Shown: piece by piece, positions 24,754 to 32,237 of the stretch | Position numbering within the stretch: position 1 is the stretch's first letter | Layout: every line of letters starts with the position of its first letter | Assembly: GCA_018710845.1 (NCBI GenBank) | Contig: DVJB01000048.1 | Location: 62,001-126,000 of the forward strand | Length of the DNA stretch: 64,000 nt | Reading direction: 5' to 3' | DNA from: Candidatus Onthomonas avicola | GTDB lineage: Bacteria > Bacillota > Clostridia > Oscillospirales > Oscillospiraceae | Translations under genes and position numbers: made by a program | The notes under the pieces: generated by a model | Seen by the model: the letters and a program-made list of their open reading frames with translations, nothing else | Told to the model about the DNA's origin: nothing | The model's database searches: none

Positions 24754-24916
24754 AGAGGTGAAAAAAACTTTCTGGCTCATTTTTATGTTCTTTTTGTTCG
24801 CTCGTTCTCCGCATCATCCGATTAAAAGCTGTTTCTTTTCTATTTTGACATCACTGCGGCAAAATTGACGAATCAAATTATTTTCACCCAAAGAAACAAA
24901 AGAGGAGGTTGTCGTT

Positions 24917-25756
24917 TTGAAATCTTACGCCATCGGCCTGTACGAAAAGGCCATGCCCAAGGGTATGACCTGGCGGGACATGCTCCTGTGCGCCAGGGAG
25001 TGCGGCTACGACTTTGTTGAGATCAGTATCGACGAGACAGACGCCCGTCTGGCGCGCCTGGACTGGACGGCGGAGGAGCGTCTGGAGCTGGTGCGCACCA
25101 TGAAAGAGGTGGGCGTGCCCATCCGGAGCATGTGCCTGTCCGGCCACCGGAAGTATCCCCTGGGCGCGAGCGACCCCGCCGTGCGCGCGCGTGGGATGGA
25201 GATCATGGAGAAGGCGGTCGAGCTGGCTGATGACCTCGGCATCCGCATCATCCAGCTGGCCGGGTACGATGTCTACTACGAGCCGGGCACGGCGGAGACG
25301 GAGCGCATGTTCCGGGAGAACCTGGCCAAGGCGGTGGAGATGGCCGCCTGCCGCGGCGTGCTGCTCGGCTTTGAGACGATGGAAACGGAGTTTATGAACA
25401 CCGTCGAGAAGAGCATGCACTACGTCAATCTGATCGGCAGTCCTTACCTCGGCGTCTACCCCGACTCGGGCAACCTCACCAACGCCGCCAAGACCTATGG
25501 CACCGACGTTCTGGAGGACCTGGAGACCGGCCGCGGCCACATCGTCGCCCTCCATCTAAAGGAGACGGTGCCCGGCAAATTCCGGGAGATCCCCTTCCTC
25601 ACTGGCCATGTGGACTTCCCCGCCGTGATCGAAAAGGCATGGTCCATGGGCATCCGCCGCTACGTCACCGAGATGTGGGATGTGGGCAAGCCCGACTGGA
25701 AAGAGGACATCCGTTTCGCCAACCGGAGCATGCGGAAAATTCTGGACGAAATGTAA
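24917..25756 (+). CDS. ulaE: L-ribulose/L-xylulose-5-phosphate 3-epimerase
   Basis: 279 aa, starting at TTG eight bases after AGAGGAGG. MKSYAIGLYEKAMPKGMTW, FVEISIDETDARLARLDW and CLSGHRKYPLGA are close to UlaE/SgbU sequences. GFETMETEFMNT, YPDSGNLTNA and HLKETVPGKFREIPF carry the metal ligands. It converts L-xylulose 5-phosphate to L-ribulose 5-phosphate. It is divergent from ulaG and begins the rightward arm. Confidence 0.93.
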   Translation: MKSYAIGLYEKAMPKGMTWRDMLLCARECGYDFVEISIDETDARLARLDWTAEERLELVRTMKEVGVPIRSMCLSGHRKYPLGASDPAVRARGMEIMEKAVELADDLGIRIIQLAGYDVYYEPGTAETERMFRENLAKAVEMAACRGVLLGFETMETEFMNTVEKSMHYVNLIGSPYLGVYPDSGNLTNAAKTYGTDVLEDLETGRGHIVALHLKETVPGKFREIPFLTGHVDFPAVIEKAWSMGIRRYVTEMWDVGKPDWKEDIRFANRSMRKILDEM

Positions 25757-25776
25757 AACGTCATTTGTAAAAACAC

Positions 25777-25805
25777 TTGATTTATCGCCGCACGTAAGGT
25801 AAAAT
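25777..25805 (+). promoter_or_regulatory. Possible internal promoter upstream of the FG-GAP-like gene
   Basis: TTGATT (25777-25782), 17 bp, TAAAAT (25800-25805). It lies just upstream of a strong GGAGGA site in an otherwise AT-rich gap. Confidence 0.45.
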
Positions 25806-25833
25806 ACTACATTAGAAACAGGAGGAGATTCCA

Positions 25834-26892
25834 TTGAAGGTGGAAAAGAAAGTCATCTCTCATCTCAACAAGTGCTACGCCATGAGCGAGCTGACCTACA
25901 ACGGCCGGCACTGCTTCCTGGTGGCCGCAGAAAAGCACGACCCCTGTTATCTCTTTGCCGAAGACGGCGCGCTGCTCGAGACCGTCTGGGAGGAGCCCGG
26001 CGGCGTCATGACCATGACCCCGGTGCCCGGCGGGAACGGCGCTTTTCTCGCCACGCACAAATTCTACTCCCCCAACGACTCCAAGGAGGCCAAGATCGTC
26101 ATCGCCACCCCTCAGGGAGAGGGCAAGTGGGAGATCCGCACCCTGGTCGAGGCCCCCTTTGTCCACCGTTTCGGCATTCTCAGCCGCAACGGCGTGAACT
26201 ATCTGATCGTCTGCTGTCTCAAGAGCGGACATGAGTACAAGAACGACTGGCGCTTCCCCGGCGCCTGCTACGGGGCCGTCCTCCCTGACGATCTCTCCTC
26301 CTACAATGAGGGCCATCAGCTTGAGCTGACCGTGCTCAAGGACAAGATGCTGCGCAACCACGGCTACTCCCTCTGCCCGCAGGACGGCTACGACACCGCC
26401 ATTGTCGGCTGCGAGGAGGGCACATTCCAGTTCATCCCGCCCGCAGCCCCCGGCGGCGCGTGGGAGATCCGGCAGCTGTGCGCCGTCCCCTCCAGCGACT
26501 CCGTCCTGCTCGACTTTGACGGCGACGGCAAGCCGGAGCTGGGCTGCATCAGTCCGTTCCACGGCGCCTCCCTCACCATCTACCACCTGGATGAGGACGG
26601 CAACTACGTCCCCCAGTGGAAGTATCCCGCGCCTGAGGCGGACACCGACATGATCCACGCCACCTGGGCCGGCGAATTGCTGGGCAAGCCCACCTGGTGC
26701 GTCGGCTGGCGCAAGGGCACAAAGGACACCATCGCCATCACCTGGGACGGAAAGACCTATGCCACGGAGTACATCGACCGGGACACCGGCTGCGCCAACC
26801 TGATGCACTTTGTGAATGCCCAGGGGCAGGATGTGCTAGTGGGCACCAACCGTGAGATCGACGAGGTGGCCATGTACACCGTCACCGACTGA
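25834..26892 (+). CDS. Unknown protein with FG-GAP/VCBS-like calcium loop
   Basis: 352 aa, TTG start with GGAGGA ahead. No signal peptide, so cytosolic. The only motif I recognise is LLDFDGDGKPELGCI (about residue 227), an FG-GAP/VCBS-type DxDxDG loop; repeated beta-strand patterns (CYLFAEDGALLETV, LTIYHLDEDGNYVPQW) suggest a beta-propeller. It is encoded between the two pentose-phosphate epimerases of the ascorbate pathway, so it may be a sugar lactonase-like or sensor protein of that pathway. This is not one of the classical Ula proteins, and I assign no function. Confidence 0.7.
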   Translation: MKVEKKVISHLNKCYAMSELTYNGRHCFLVAAEKHDPCYLFAEDGALLETVWEEPGGVMTMTPVPGGNGAFLATHKFYSPNDSKEAKIVIATPQGEGKWEIRTLVEAPFVHRFGILSRNGVNYLIVCCLKSGHEYKNDWRFPGACYGAVLPDDLSSYNEGHQLELTVLKDKMLRNHGYSLCPQDGYDTAIVGCEEGTFQFIPPAAPGGAWEIRQLCAVPSSDSVLLDFDGDGKPELGCISPFHGASLTIYHLDEDGNYVPQWKYPAPEADTDMIHATWAGELLGKPTWCVGWRKGTKDTIAITWDGKTYATEYIDRDTGCANLMHFVNAQGQDVLVGTNREIDEVAMYTVTD

Positions 26893-26912
26893 AAACAGGA
26901 GGATCATCCGCT

Positions 26913-27614
26913 ATGCTGGAAGAACTGAAACAGAAAGTCTATGAGGCCAATATGGAGCTGCCCCGCCGTAATCTGGTGACCTACACCTGGGGCAACGTGA
27001 GCGGCATCGATCGGGAGAAGGGTCTGTTCGTCATCAAGCCCTCCGGCGTGGAGTATGACGAGCTGCGCCCGGAGGACCTGGTCGTCATGGACCTCAAGGG
27101 CAACAAGGTCGAGGGCGAGATGAATCCCTCCTCCGACACCAAGACACACCTGGTGCTCTACAACGCCTTCCCCCAGATCGGCGGCATCGTCCACACGCAC
27201 AGCCCCTATGCCGTGGGCTGGGCGCAGGCCGGCCGGGACATCCCCTGCTACGGCACCACGCACGCCGACTATTTCTACGGCCCCATCCCCTGTGCCCGTC
27301 ATCTGACGCAGGAGGAGCTGGACGAGGACTATGAGCTCAACACCGGCAACATCATTGTCGAGGAGTTCCAGGCCCGCGGCATCGACCCAGTGGCCGTCCC
27401 CGCCGTCATCTGCCATAGTCACGGCCCCTTCACCTGGGGTAAGGACGCCGCCCAGGCGGTCTATCACGCCGTCGTGCTGGAGGAGGTCGCCAAGATGGCC
27501 ATCTTCACCCGCCAGGTGGACCCCAGCGCCGCCCCCGCACCCCAGCGGATTCAGGATAAGCACTATATGCGCAAGCACGGCCCGAACGCCTATTACGGCC
27601 AGGCAAAGCGATAA
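26913..27614 (+). CDS. ulaF: L-ribulose-5-phosphate 4-epimerase (AraD/UlaF/SgbE)
   Basis: 233 aa. Class II aldolase fold: TWGNVSGIDRE, KPSGVEYDEL, HTHSPYAVGWAQAG (zinc ligands) and CHSHGPFTWGKDA near the C-terminus. It converts L-ribulose 5-phosphate to D-xylulose 5-phosphate, feeding the pentose phosphate pathway. The gene follows the FG-GAP-like gene by 20 bp. I use ulaF because of the ascorbate context; sequence alone does not separate UlaF, AraD and SgbE. Confidence 0.9.
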   Translation: MLEELKQKVYEANMELPRRNLVTYTWGNVSGIDREKGLFVIKPSGVEYDELRPEDLVVMDLKGNKVEGEMNPSSDTKTHLVLYNAFPQIGGIVHTHSPYAVGWAQAGRDIPCYGTTHADYFYGPIPCARHLTQEELDEDYELNTGNIIVEEFQARGIDPVAVPAVICHSHGPFTWGKDAAQAVYHAVVLEEVAKMAIFTRQVDPSAAPAPQRIQDKHYMRKHGPNAYYGQAKR

Positions 27615-27631
27615 CGCCCCAACGCCAGGAC

Positions 27632-27648
27632 CCGGCAGCCCCTGCCGG
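27632..27648 (+). terminator. Small stem-loop between ulaF and the HPr gene
   Basis: CCGGCAG/CTGCCGG with a CCC loop and no U-run; an intercistronic hairpin rather than a terminator. Confidence 0.4.
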
Positions 27649-27688
27649 TCTGATACAAGCCCAAAAGCAACGCAAGGAGGAACACACG

Positions 27689-27949
27689 ATGCAACAGTTC
27701 ACCTACACGATCAACGATCCTCTGGGCATTCACGCCCGTCCCGCCGGCCTGCTGGCCAAGCTGGCCAAACCCTATGGCGATACCGTGATCACCGTGACCA
27801 AGGGCGGCAAGACCGTCAAAGCCTCGCAGCTGATGAAGCTGATGAGCCTGGCCGTCAAGAGCGGCGACGAGGTCGTCGTGGCCGCCGAGGGCCCCGCCGA
27901 GGAAGAGGCAATTGCCGCCGTCAAGAAGTTCTTCGAAGAGAATCTGTAA
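27689..27949 (+). CDS. HPr-family phosphocarrier protein with altered Ser46 region
   Basis: 86 aa, full length. The active-site motif is LGIHARPAG with His15 intact, so it can carry phosphate from Enzyme I to IIA. The regulatory-serine region reads VKASQLMKLMSL. Anchored on the conserved MSL, the residue opposite HPr Ser46 is Gln47, with a Ser one position earlier, so control by HPr kinase may be lost. The gene sits in the ascorbate operon directly ahead of Enzyme I and probably serves that transporter. Confidence 0.9.
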   Translation: MQQFTYTINDPLGIHARPAGLLAKLAKPYGDTVITVTKGGKTVKASQLMKLMSLAVKSGDEVVVAAEGPAEEEAIAAVKKFFEENL

Positions 27950-27960
27950 ACTGAAATACC

Positions 27961-28017
27961 GGAAAGCGGGTGTCCATTCTGCCAGAGGTCGGTCTGGAGG
28001 AGACGCGCCCGCTTTCC
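27961..28017 (+). terminator. Stem-loop between HPr and Enzyme I genes
   Basis: GGAAAGCGGG (27961-27970) pairs perfectly with CCCGCTTTCC (28008-28017) over a 37-nt loop. It could lower Enzyme I expression relative to HPr. Confidence 0.4.
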
Positions 28018-28044
28018 CTGCTTTTCCGGAGAGGTGGAAAACGT

Positions 28045-29703
28045 ATGATTCTGATTCAGGGCAAGGGCGTCTCCAAGGGCGTCGAAAAAGGCCCCATCTA
28101 TTTCTTCCAGCGGCACGACAACACGGTGACCAAGCAGACCGTCGATGATCTGGAGGCGGAGAAGGCCCGCCTGGCCGCCGCGCAGGAGCAGTCCATGCAG
28201 CAGCTCGCCGACCTGGCGGAGAAGTGCCGGGCCGAGGCGGGCGACGAGTCCGCCATCCTGTTCGAGACGCACGCCATGTTCGTCGAGGATGACGACTATG
28301 TCGAGTGCATTCAGGAGACGATGGAGGAGGAGCACTGCAACGCGGAATACGCCGTACAGGTGGCCGGCGAGCAGTTCGCCGCGATGTTCGCCGCGATGGA
28401 TGACGCCTATATGCGCGCCCGCGCCGCCGATATCCGCGACGTGACCCAGCGCATCCTCAACAACCTGATGGGTATTGTCGAGGGCGGCATCGACTCGGAG
28501 GACCCGGTGATCCTCTGTGCCGACGACCTCGCCCCGTCCGAGACGGTTCAGCTCGACAAGAGCAAGATCCTCGGCTTTGTCACGCAGGGCGGCTCGGGCA
28601 ACAGCCACACCGCCATTCTCGCCCGTACGATGGGCATCCCCGCCATCTGCGGCGCCGGCAGCGCGCTCAAGGCGGAGTACAGCGGCCGCACGGCCTACAT
28701 TGACGGCGAGACCGGCGAGATGGTGCTGGACCCGGACGACATCACCCTGGCCAAATTCCGCGACAAGCATCAAAAGCAAAAGGAGCTGAAAGAGCTCCTC
28801 CAGACCATGAAGGGCCAGGAGGACGTCACCCTCGACGGCCGCAAGATGATGGTCTACTGCAACATCGGCTCCCCGGACGACGTGGCCGCCGTGCTGGCCA
28901 ACGACGGACAGGGCATCGGCCTGTTCCGCTCCGAGTTCCTCTATCTGGCCGCGAACGACTATCCCACCGAGGACGAGCAGTTCGAGGCCTATAAGACGGT
29001 GGCCGCCGCCATGGACGGCAAGCGCGTCGTTATCCGCACGCTGGACATCGGCGCGGACAAGCAGGTGGACTACTTCAACCTGAACAAGGAAGAGAACCCC
29101 GCCATGGGCCTGCGTGCCATCCGCATCTGCCTGAACCGTCCGGAGGTCTTCCGCACCCAGCTGCGCGCCCTCTACCGCGCCTCCGCCTACGGCAAGGTGG
29201 CCATCATGTTCCCGATGATCACCTCCGTCTGGGAGGTCAAGGAGTGCCGCCGCGCCTGCAAGAGCGTCATGGACGAGCTGAAGGCGGAGGGCATCCCCTT
29301 CAACCCCGACACCGAGATCGGCATCATGATCGAGACGCCCGCCTCCATCATGATGGCGCCCGAGCTGGCCAAACTGGTGGACTTCTTCTCCGTCGGCACG
29401 AACGACCTGACCCAGTACACCCTGGCCTGCGACCGCCAGTGCAACGACCTGGGCAAGTTCTTTGACCCGCACCATCCCGCCGTGCTGCGCGCGCTGAAGA
29501 TGGCCGCCGACGCCGCCCATGCCGCCGGCATCTGGATCGGCATCTGCGGCGAGCTGGGCGCCGACCTCTCCCTGCTGCACACCTTCCTCGCCATCGGCAT
29601 CGACGAGCTGAGCGTCACGCCCTCCGCCGTCCTCCCGCTGCGCGCGGAGATCCGAAAGAGCATCGCCCAGACCTGCACGCTGGAGCTGCTGTACAACAGC
29701 TGA
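28045..29703 (+). CDS. ptsI: PTS Enzyme I (phosphoenolpyruvate-protein phosphotransferase)
   Basis: 552 aa from ATG 28045 behind GGAGAGGTGG. Domains in order: the N-terminal HPr-binding helical part, the phosphohistidine loop TQGGSGNSHTAILARTMGIP (His188), then the PEP-binding barrel with GIGLFRSEFLYL, RTLDIGADK, NPAMGLRAIR, IMIETPA, FFSVGTNDLTQY and the conserved active-site region GICGELGAD. It phosphorylates HPr with PEP. Location within the ascorbate genes, rather than in a general ptsHI operon, is unusual. A strong terminator follows. Confidence 0.93.
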   Translation: MILIQGKGVSKGVEKGPIYFFQRHDNTVTKQTVDDLEAEKARLAAAQEQSMQQLADLAEKCRAEAGDESAILFETHAMFVEDDDYVECIQETMEEEHCNAEYAVQVAGEQFAAMFAAMDDAYMRARAADIRDVTQRILNNLMGIVEGGIDSEDPVILCADDLAPSETVQLDKSKILGFVTQGGSGNSHTAILARTMGIPAICGAGSALKAEYSGRTAYIDGETGEMVLDPDDITLAKFRDKHQKQKELKELLQTMKGQEDVTLDGRKMMVYCNIGSPDDVAAVLANDGQGIGLFRSEFLYLAANDYPTEDEQFEAYKTVAAAMDGKRVVIRTLDIGADKQVDYFNLNKEENPAMGLRAIRICLNRPEVFRTQLRALYRASAYGKVAIMFPMITSVWEVKECRRACKSVMDELKAEGIPFNPDTEIGIMIETPASIMMAPELAKLVDFFSVGTNDLTQYTLACDRQCNDLGKFFDPHHPAVLRALKMAADAAHAAGIWIGICGELGADLSLLHTFLAIGIDELSVTPSAVLPLRAEIRKSIAQTCTLELLYNS

Positions 29704-29722
29704 TCGCCGCTTGAAAGCCTCG

Positions 29723-29752
29723 GCCGGCCGGACCTCTGTCCGGCCGGCTTTT
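29723..29752 (+). terminator. Rho-independent terminator of the ulaE-ptsI operon
   Basis: GCCGGCCGGA/TCCGGCCGGC, a 10-bp stem with a CCTCTG loop followed by TTTT, 20 bp after the ptsI stop. Confidence 0.85.
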
Positions 29753-29779
29753 GGCATGTTCCAACACACATTTGACCTC

Positions 29780-29808
29780 TTGACAAGTGCCCGTACATCC
29801 GATATAGT
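29780..29808 (+). promoter_or_regulatory. Sigma-A promoter of the fructokinase gene
   Basis: Consensus TTGACA (29780-29785), 17 bp, TATAGT (29803-29808), about 30 nt before the ribosome site. Confidence 0.85.
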
Positions 29809-29845
29809 GGACTTTAATAAAACTTTTCACTCGGAGGAGATCGTT

Positions 29846-30802
29846 ATGTTGGATGTCACCGCGCTGGGCGAGCTGCTCATCGACTTTGCCACGCAGAGCA
29901 CGGACGGGGCAGGCTACCCCACCATGGCCGCCCACCCCGGCGGCGCGCCGGGCAACTTCCTCGCCGCCCTGAACCAATACGGGGCCAAAACCGCCTTCCT
30001 CGGCAAAGTGGGGGACGACGCCTTCGGCCGCCTGCTGCTCGGCACACTGCGGGAGGCGGGCATCGCCACCGGCGGCATTGTCCGTGACCCGCGCTATTTC
30101 ACCACCCTCGCCTTCGTCACCTTTGACCCCTCCGGCGACCGGCAGTTCAGCTTTGCCCGCAAGCCGGGGGCGGACACCATGCTCACCTTCGAGGAGTTGG
30201 ACCTCTCGCTGATCGACCAGGCGCGCGTCTTCCATTTCGGCACCCTCTCCCTCACCGGGGAGCCGGTGCGCACGACGACGCAGAAGGCAGTCGCCTACGC
30301 CCGGGAGCGCGGCAAGCTGCTCACCTTCGACCCCAACCTCCGCCTCCCCCTCTGGGACGACCCCGAGGAGGCGAAGGCGCAGATTCTCTGGGGCCTGGAG
30401 CAGGCCGACGTGGTCAAGATCAGCCTGGAGGAGGTGGAGTTTCTCTGGGGCCTGGACGAAAAGGCGGGCGGCGAAAAGCTGCTGACGGACTACGGCGTCC
30501 AGCTCGCCTTTGTCACGTTGGGCGCGGACGGGTGCTATTATGTCAACCAAAACGGCAGTGGCTACACGAACTACACCGGCCCGCTCCGCGTCGTGGACAC
30601 CACCGGCGCGGGGGATATCTTTGGCGGCAGCGCGGTGAGCCAGCTCCTGCGCCTGGGCAAAGCCCCGGCGGCGCTGACGGTGGAGGAGATGCATCAGGCG
30701 GCCACCTTCGCCTGCACGGCGGCCAGCCTCTCCACCCAGTACTTCGGCGGCATCTCCAGCGTCCAGCCGGAGGAGGTCGTGCGGGCGGCGATGGGGCGGT
30801 AA
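29846..30802 (+). CDS. Fructokinase / PfkB-family carbohydrate kinase
   Basis: 318 aa from ATG 29846 (GGAGGA site); the upstream open frame overlaps the promoter and is not coding. HPGGAPGNFLAAL, TFDPNLRLPLW and DTTGAGDIFGGS (catalytic Asp257) match bacterial ScrK-type fructokinases. It should convert fructose to fructose 6-phosphate with ATP. It has its own promoter and is not obviously tied to the ascorbate genes; other hexoses are possible. Confidence 0.88.
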   Translation: MLDVTALGELLIDFATQSTDGAGYPTMAAHPGGAPGNFLAALNQYGAKTAFLGKVGDDAFGRLLLGTLREAGIATGGIVRDPRYFTTLAFVTFDPSGDRQFSFARKPGADTMLTFEELDLSLIDQARVFHFGTLSLTGEPVRTTTQKAVAYARERGKLLTFDPNLRLPLWDDPEEAKAQILWGLEQADVVKISLEEVEFLWGLDEKAGGEKLLTDYGVQLAFVTLGADGCYYVNQNGSGYTNYTGPLRVVDTTGAGDIFGGSAVSQLLRLGKAPAALTVEEMHQAATFACTAASLSTQYFGGISSVQPEEVVRAAMGR

Positions 30803-30838
30803 CGCTGCGCGTACATCTGTGAGGGGAGCCGTATAAAG

Positions 30839-31762
30839 GTGGGAAAGGGAATTTTAATCGGCCTGCTTGTCCTGGCGGCTGCCGGAGCCGTCCTCTTGCG
30901 CTGGCTTGGCAGCCGTCTCGCCGCGCCGAAGAATTACCAGCAGATGGTGGAGACCGGCGGGCCGGTCGAAGAGAAGTATCTGGCAAGCGGTCCCTATGAG
31001 GTCTCCTTCCGCGAGGAGGCCGTCCTGCAGGTCTTTCAGAAATACCTCCTCTATTACCCCACAGAGCTGGAGACGGGCGGCGACCTCTATCCGGTGATCG
31101 TCCTGTGCAACGGGAGCGGGACCCCGCTCTCGAAATATGACGCCGTTGCGCGGCATCTCGCCTCCTGGGGTTTTCTCGTCATCGGGACGGAGGAGACCTA
31201 TGCCTGGAACGGCTTTGGCGCGGAGATGTGCCTGCGCCACCTGGAGCGGCTGAACAGCACCGCGTCCGCAGAGGAGGCAGAAAACCCCTTTTATCAGCGG
31301 ATAGATTTTGACCGTGTGGGCATTGCGGGCCACTCACAGGGCGGCGTGGGTGTCTTCAACGCCATCACATCACAGCCCCACGCCGGCACATACCGGGCGG
31401 CGGCCGCTCTCTCCCCGACCAATCGGGAGCTGGCCCATAACCTGGAGTGGGATTACGACGCCTCTCAGATCAACACCCCCATTCTCCTGCTCTCCGGCGC
31501 GGGAGGCGGAGACGACTGGGTGGTGACCGGTGAACAACTGCGGGAAATTTACAGCGAGATTTCCGCCCCCAGGTATATGGCCCGGCGGCGGGAGACGGGC
31601 CACGGAGAAATGCTCTACTCCGCCAACGGCTATGTCACCGCATGGTTCCTGTGGCATTTGCAGGGCGACGCGGAGGCGGGAGGCGCCTTTATCGGCAAAA
31701 CCCCCGAGCTGATGGCAAACACGCTGTACCAGGACCAGGCAAACAACATCAACGAATCATAA
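30839..31762 (+). CDS. Membrane-anchored alpha/beta hydrolase
   Basis: 307 aa, GTG start about ten bases after GAGGGGAG. One N-terminal membrane segment (ILIGLLVLAAAGAVLL), then the hydrolase domain: YPVIVLCNGSGTP near the oxyanion region, nucleophile GHSQGG (Ser166), and the likely catalytic His in RETGHGEML near residue 262. It resembles chlorophyllase/PETase-like dienelactone hydrolases, which cleave esters. No Cys lipidation site is present, so the N-terminal helix probably holds the enzyme at the outer face of the membrane. Substrate unknown. Confidence 0.82.
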   Translation: MGKGILIGLLVLAAAGAVLLRWLGSRLAAPKNYQQMVETGGPVEEKYLASGPYEVSFREEAVLQVFQKYLLYYPTELETGGDLYPVIVLCNGSGTPLSKYDAVARHLASWGFLVIGTEETYAWNGFGAEMCLRHLERLNSTASAEEAENPFYQRIDFDRVGIAGHSQGGVGVFNAITSQPHAGTYRAAAALSPTNRELAHNLEWDYDASQINTPILLLSGAGGGDDWVVTGEQLREIYSEISAPRYMARRRETGHGEMLYSANGYVTAWFLWHLQGDAEAGGAFIGKTPELMANTLYQDQANNINES

Positions 31763-31777
31763 AATATCCACAACACA

Positions 31778-31812
31778 AACACCCCTCGTGCCAGCCTGGC
31801 GCGAGGGGTGTT
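31778..31812. terminator. Bidirectional terminator between convergent genes
   Basis: AACACCCCTCG and CGAGGGGTGTT form an 11-bp perfect stem with a second small stem inside. It separates the hydrolase gene (plus) from the hydrogenase operon (minus). Confidence 0.75.
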
Positions 31813-31829
31813 GCTGTAAACTGGTAAAA

Positions 31830-32222
31830 TCACTGTCCACTCTCCGGATGATTCCGCTCCCGCAGGACGTTCACCGGGGTGACAATGATCTGGCCCTGTC
31901 CGTCGAGCAGGTTGTCCGGCAAAAAGAGGCGCTCGCTGGTGTCCAGGCCCTCAAAGGTGAGGTCCATCAGCTCGCACAGCTCCCGCTCGGCCCACTCGGC
32001 GGCGGCGTCATAGATGGGGACGAGGGAGGGCAGCACCTTCTCCCCGCGCACCTCATAGCAGCGCGCCTCCGCGCCGCAGTCGTAGTCATAGGTGACCACC
32101 ATCTCCCCCTGCTTGTCCACATGGGCGTGGATGCAGATGAGCAGGTGGCCTCCCTCGCGCATCTCGCGCGCGGTGGAGAGGATCTCGTCCCGGGTGATCT
32201 CGATCTTTCGATTCGTTTGCAT
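31830..32222 (-). CDS. NuoC-like 30-kDa subunit of the Mbh-type hydrogenase
   Basis: 130 aa. The C-terminal half contains YDAAAEWAERELCELMDLTFEGLDTSERLFLPDN, the NADH-dehydrogenase 30-kDa signature (AxEWxERE...F.G...LLLPD). It corresponds to MbhK or the NuoC part of group 4 hydrogenases, which packs against the large subunit at the membrane. It is the last gene of the operon, 15 bp after hypE, far from the large subunit it should bind. Confidence 0.8.
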   Translation of the reverse strand: MQTNRKIEITRDEILSTAREMREGGHLLICIHAHVDKQGEMVVTYDYDCGAEARCYEVRGEKVLPSLVPIYDAAAEWAERELCELMDLTFEGLDTSERLFLPDNLLDGQGQIIVTPVNVLRERNHPESGQ

Positions 32223-32237
32223 CTTCCAAACACCGCC

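Larger units (their letters stand above)
24387..24916. other. AT-rich divergent control region of the ascorbate locus
   Basis: A 530-bp gene-free stretch, far richer in A+T than the surroundings. It holds two outward-facing promoters and an inverted repeat, described separately. A short symmetric site, AACGATCGTT-like (core ACGATCGT at 24486-24493), lies just upstream of the leftward -35 element. The open frame crossing 24425-24868 is hydrophobic-codon noise from AT-rich DNA and has no homology signal I recognise. Confidence 0.6.

Noticed and set aside
24425-24868. A 147-codon frame in the divergent ascorbate control region
   Set aside because: It overlaps both promoters and the inverted repeat; its composition (Phe, Leu, Ser) just reflects AT-rich DNA.
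27772-29769. A 665-codon open frame on the minus strand
   Set aside because: It lies opposite HPr and Enzyme I, whose motifs and ribosome sites are clear. The antisense product is repetitive and lacks any family signature.
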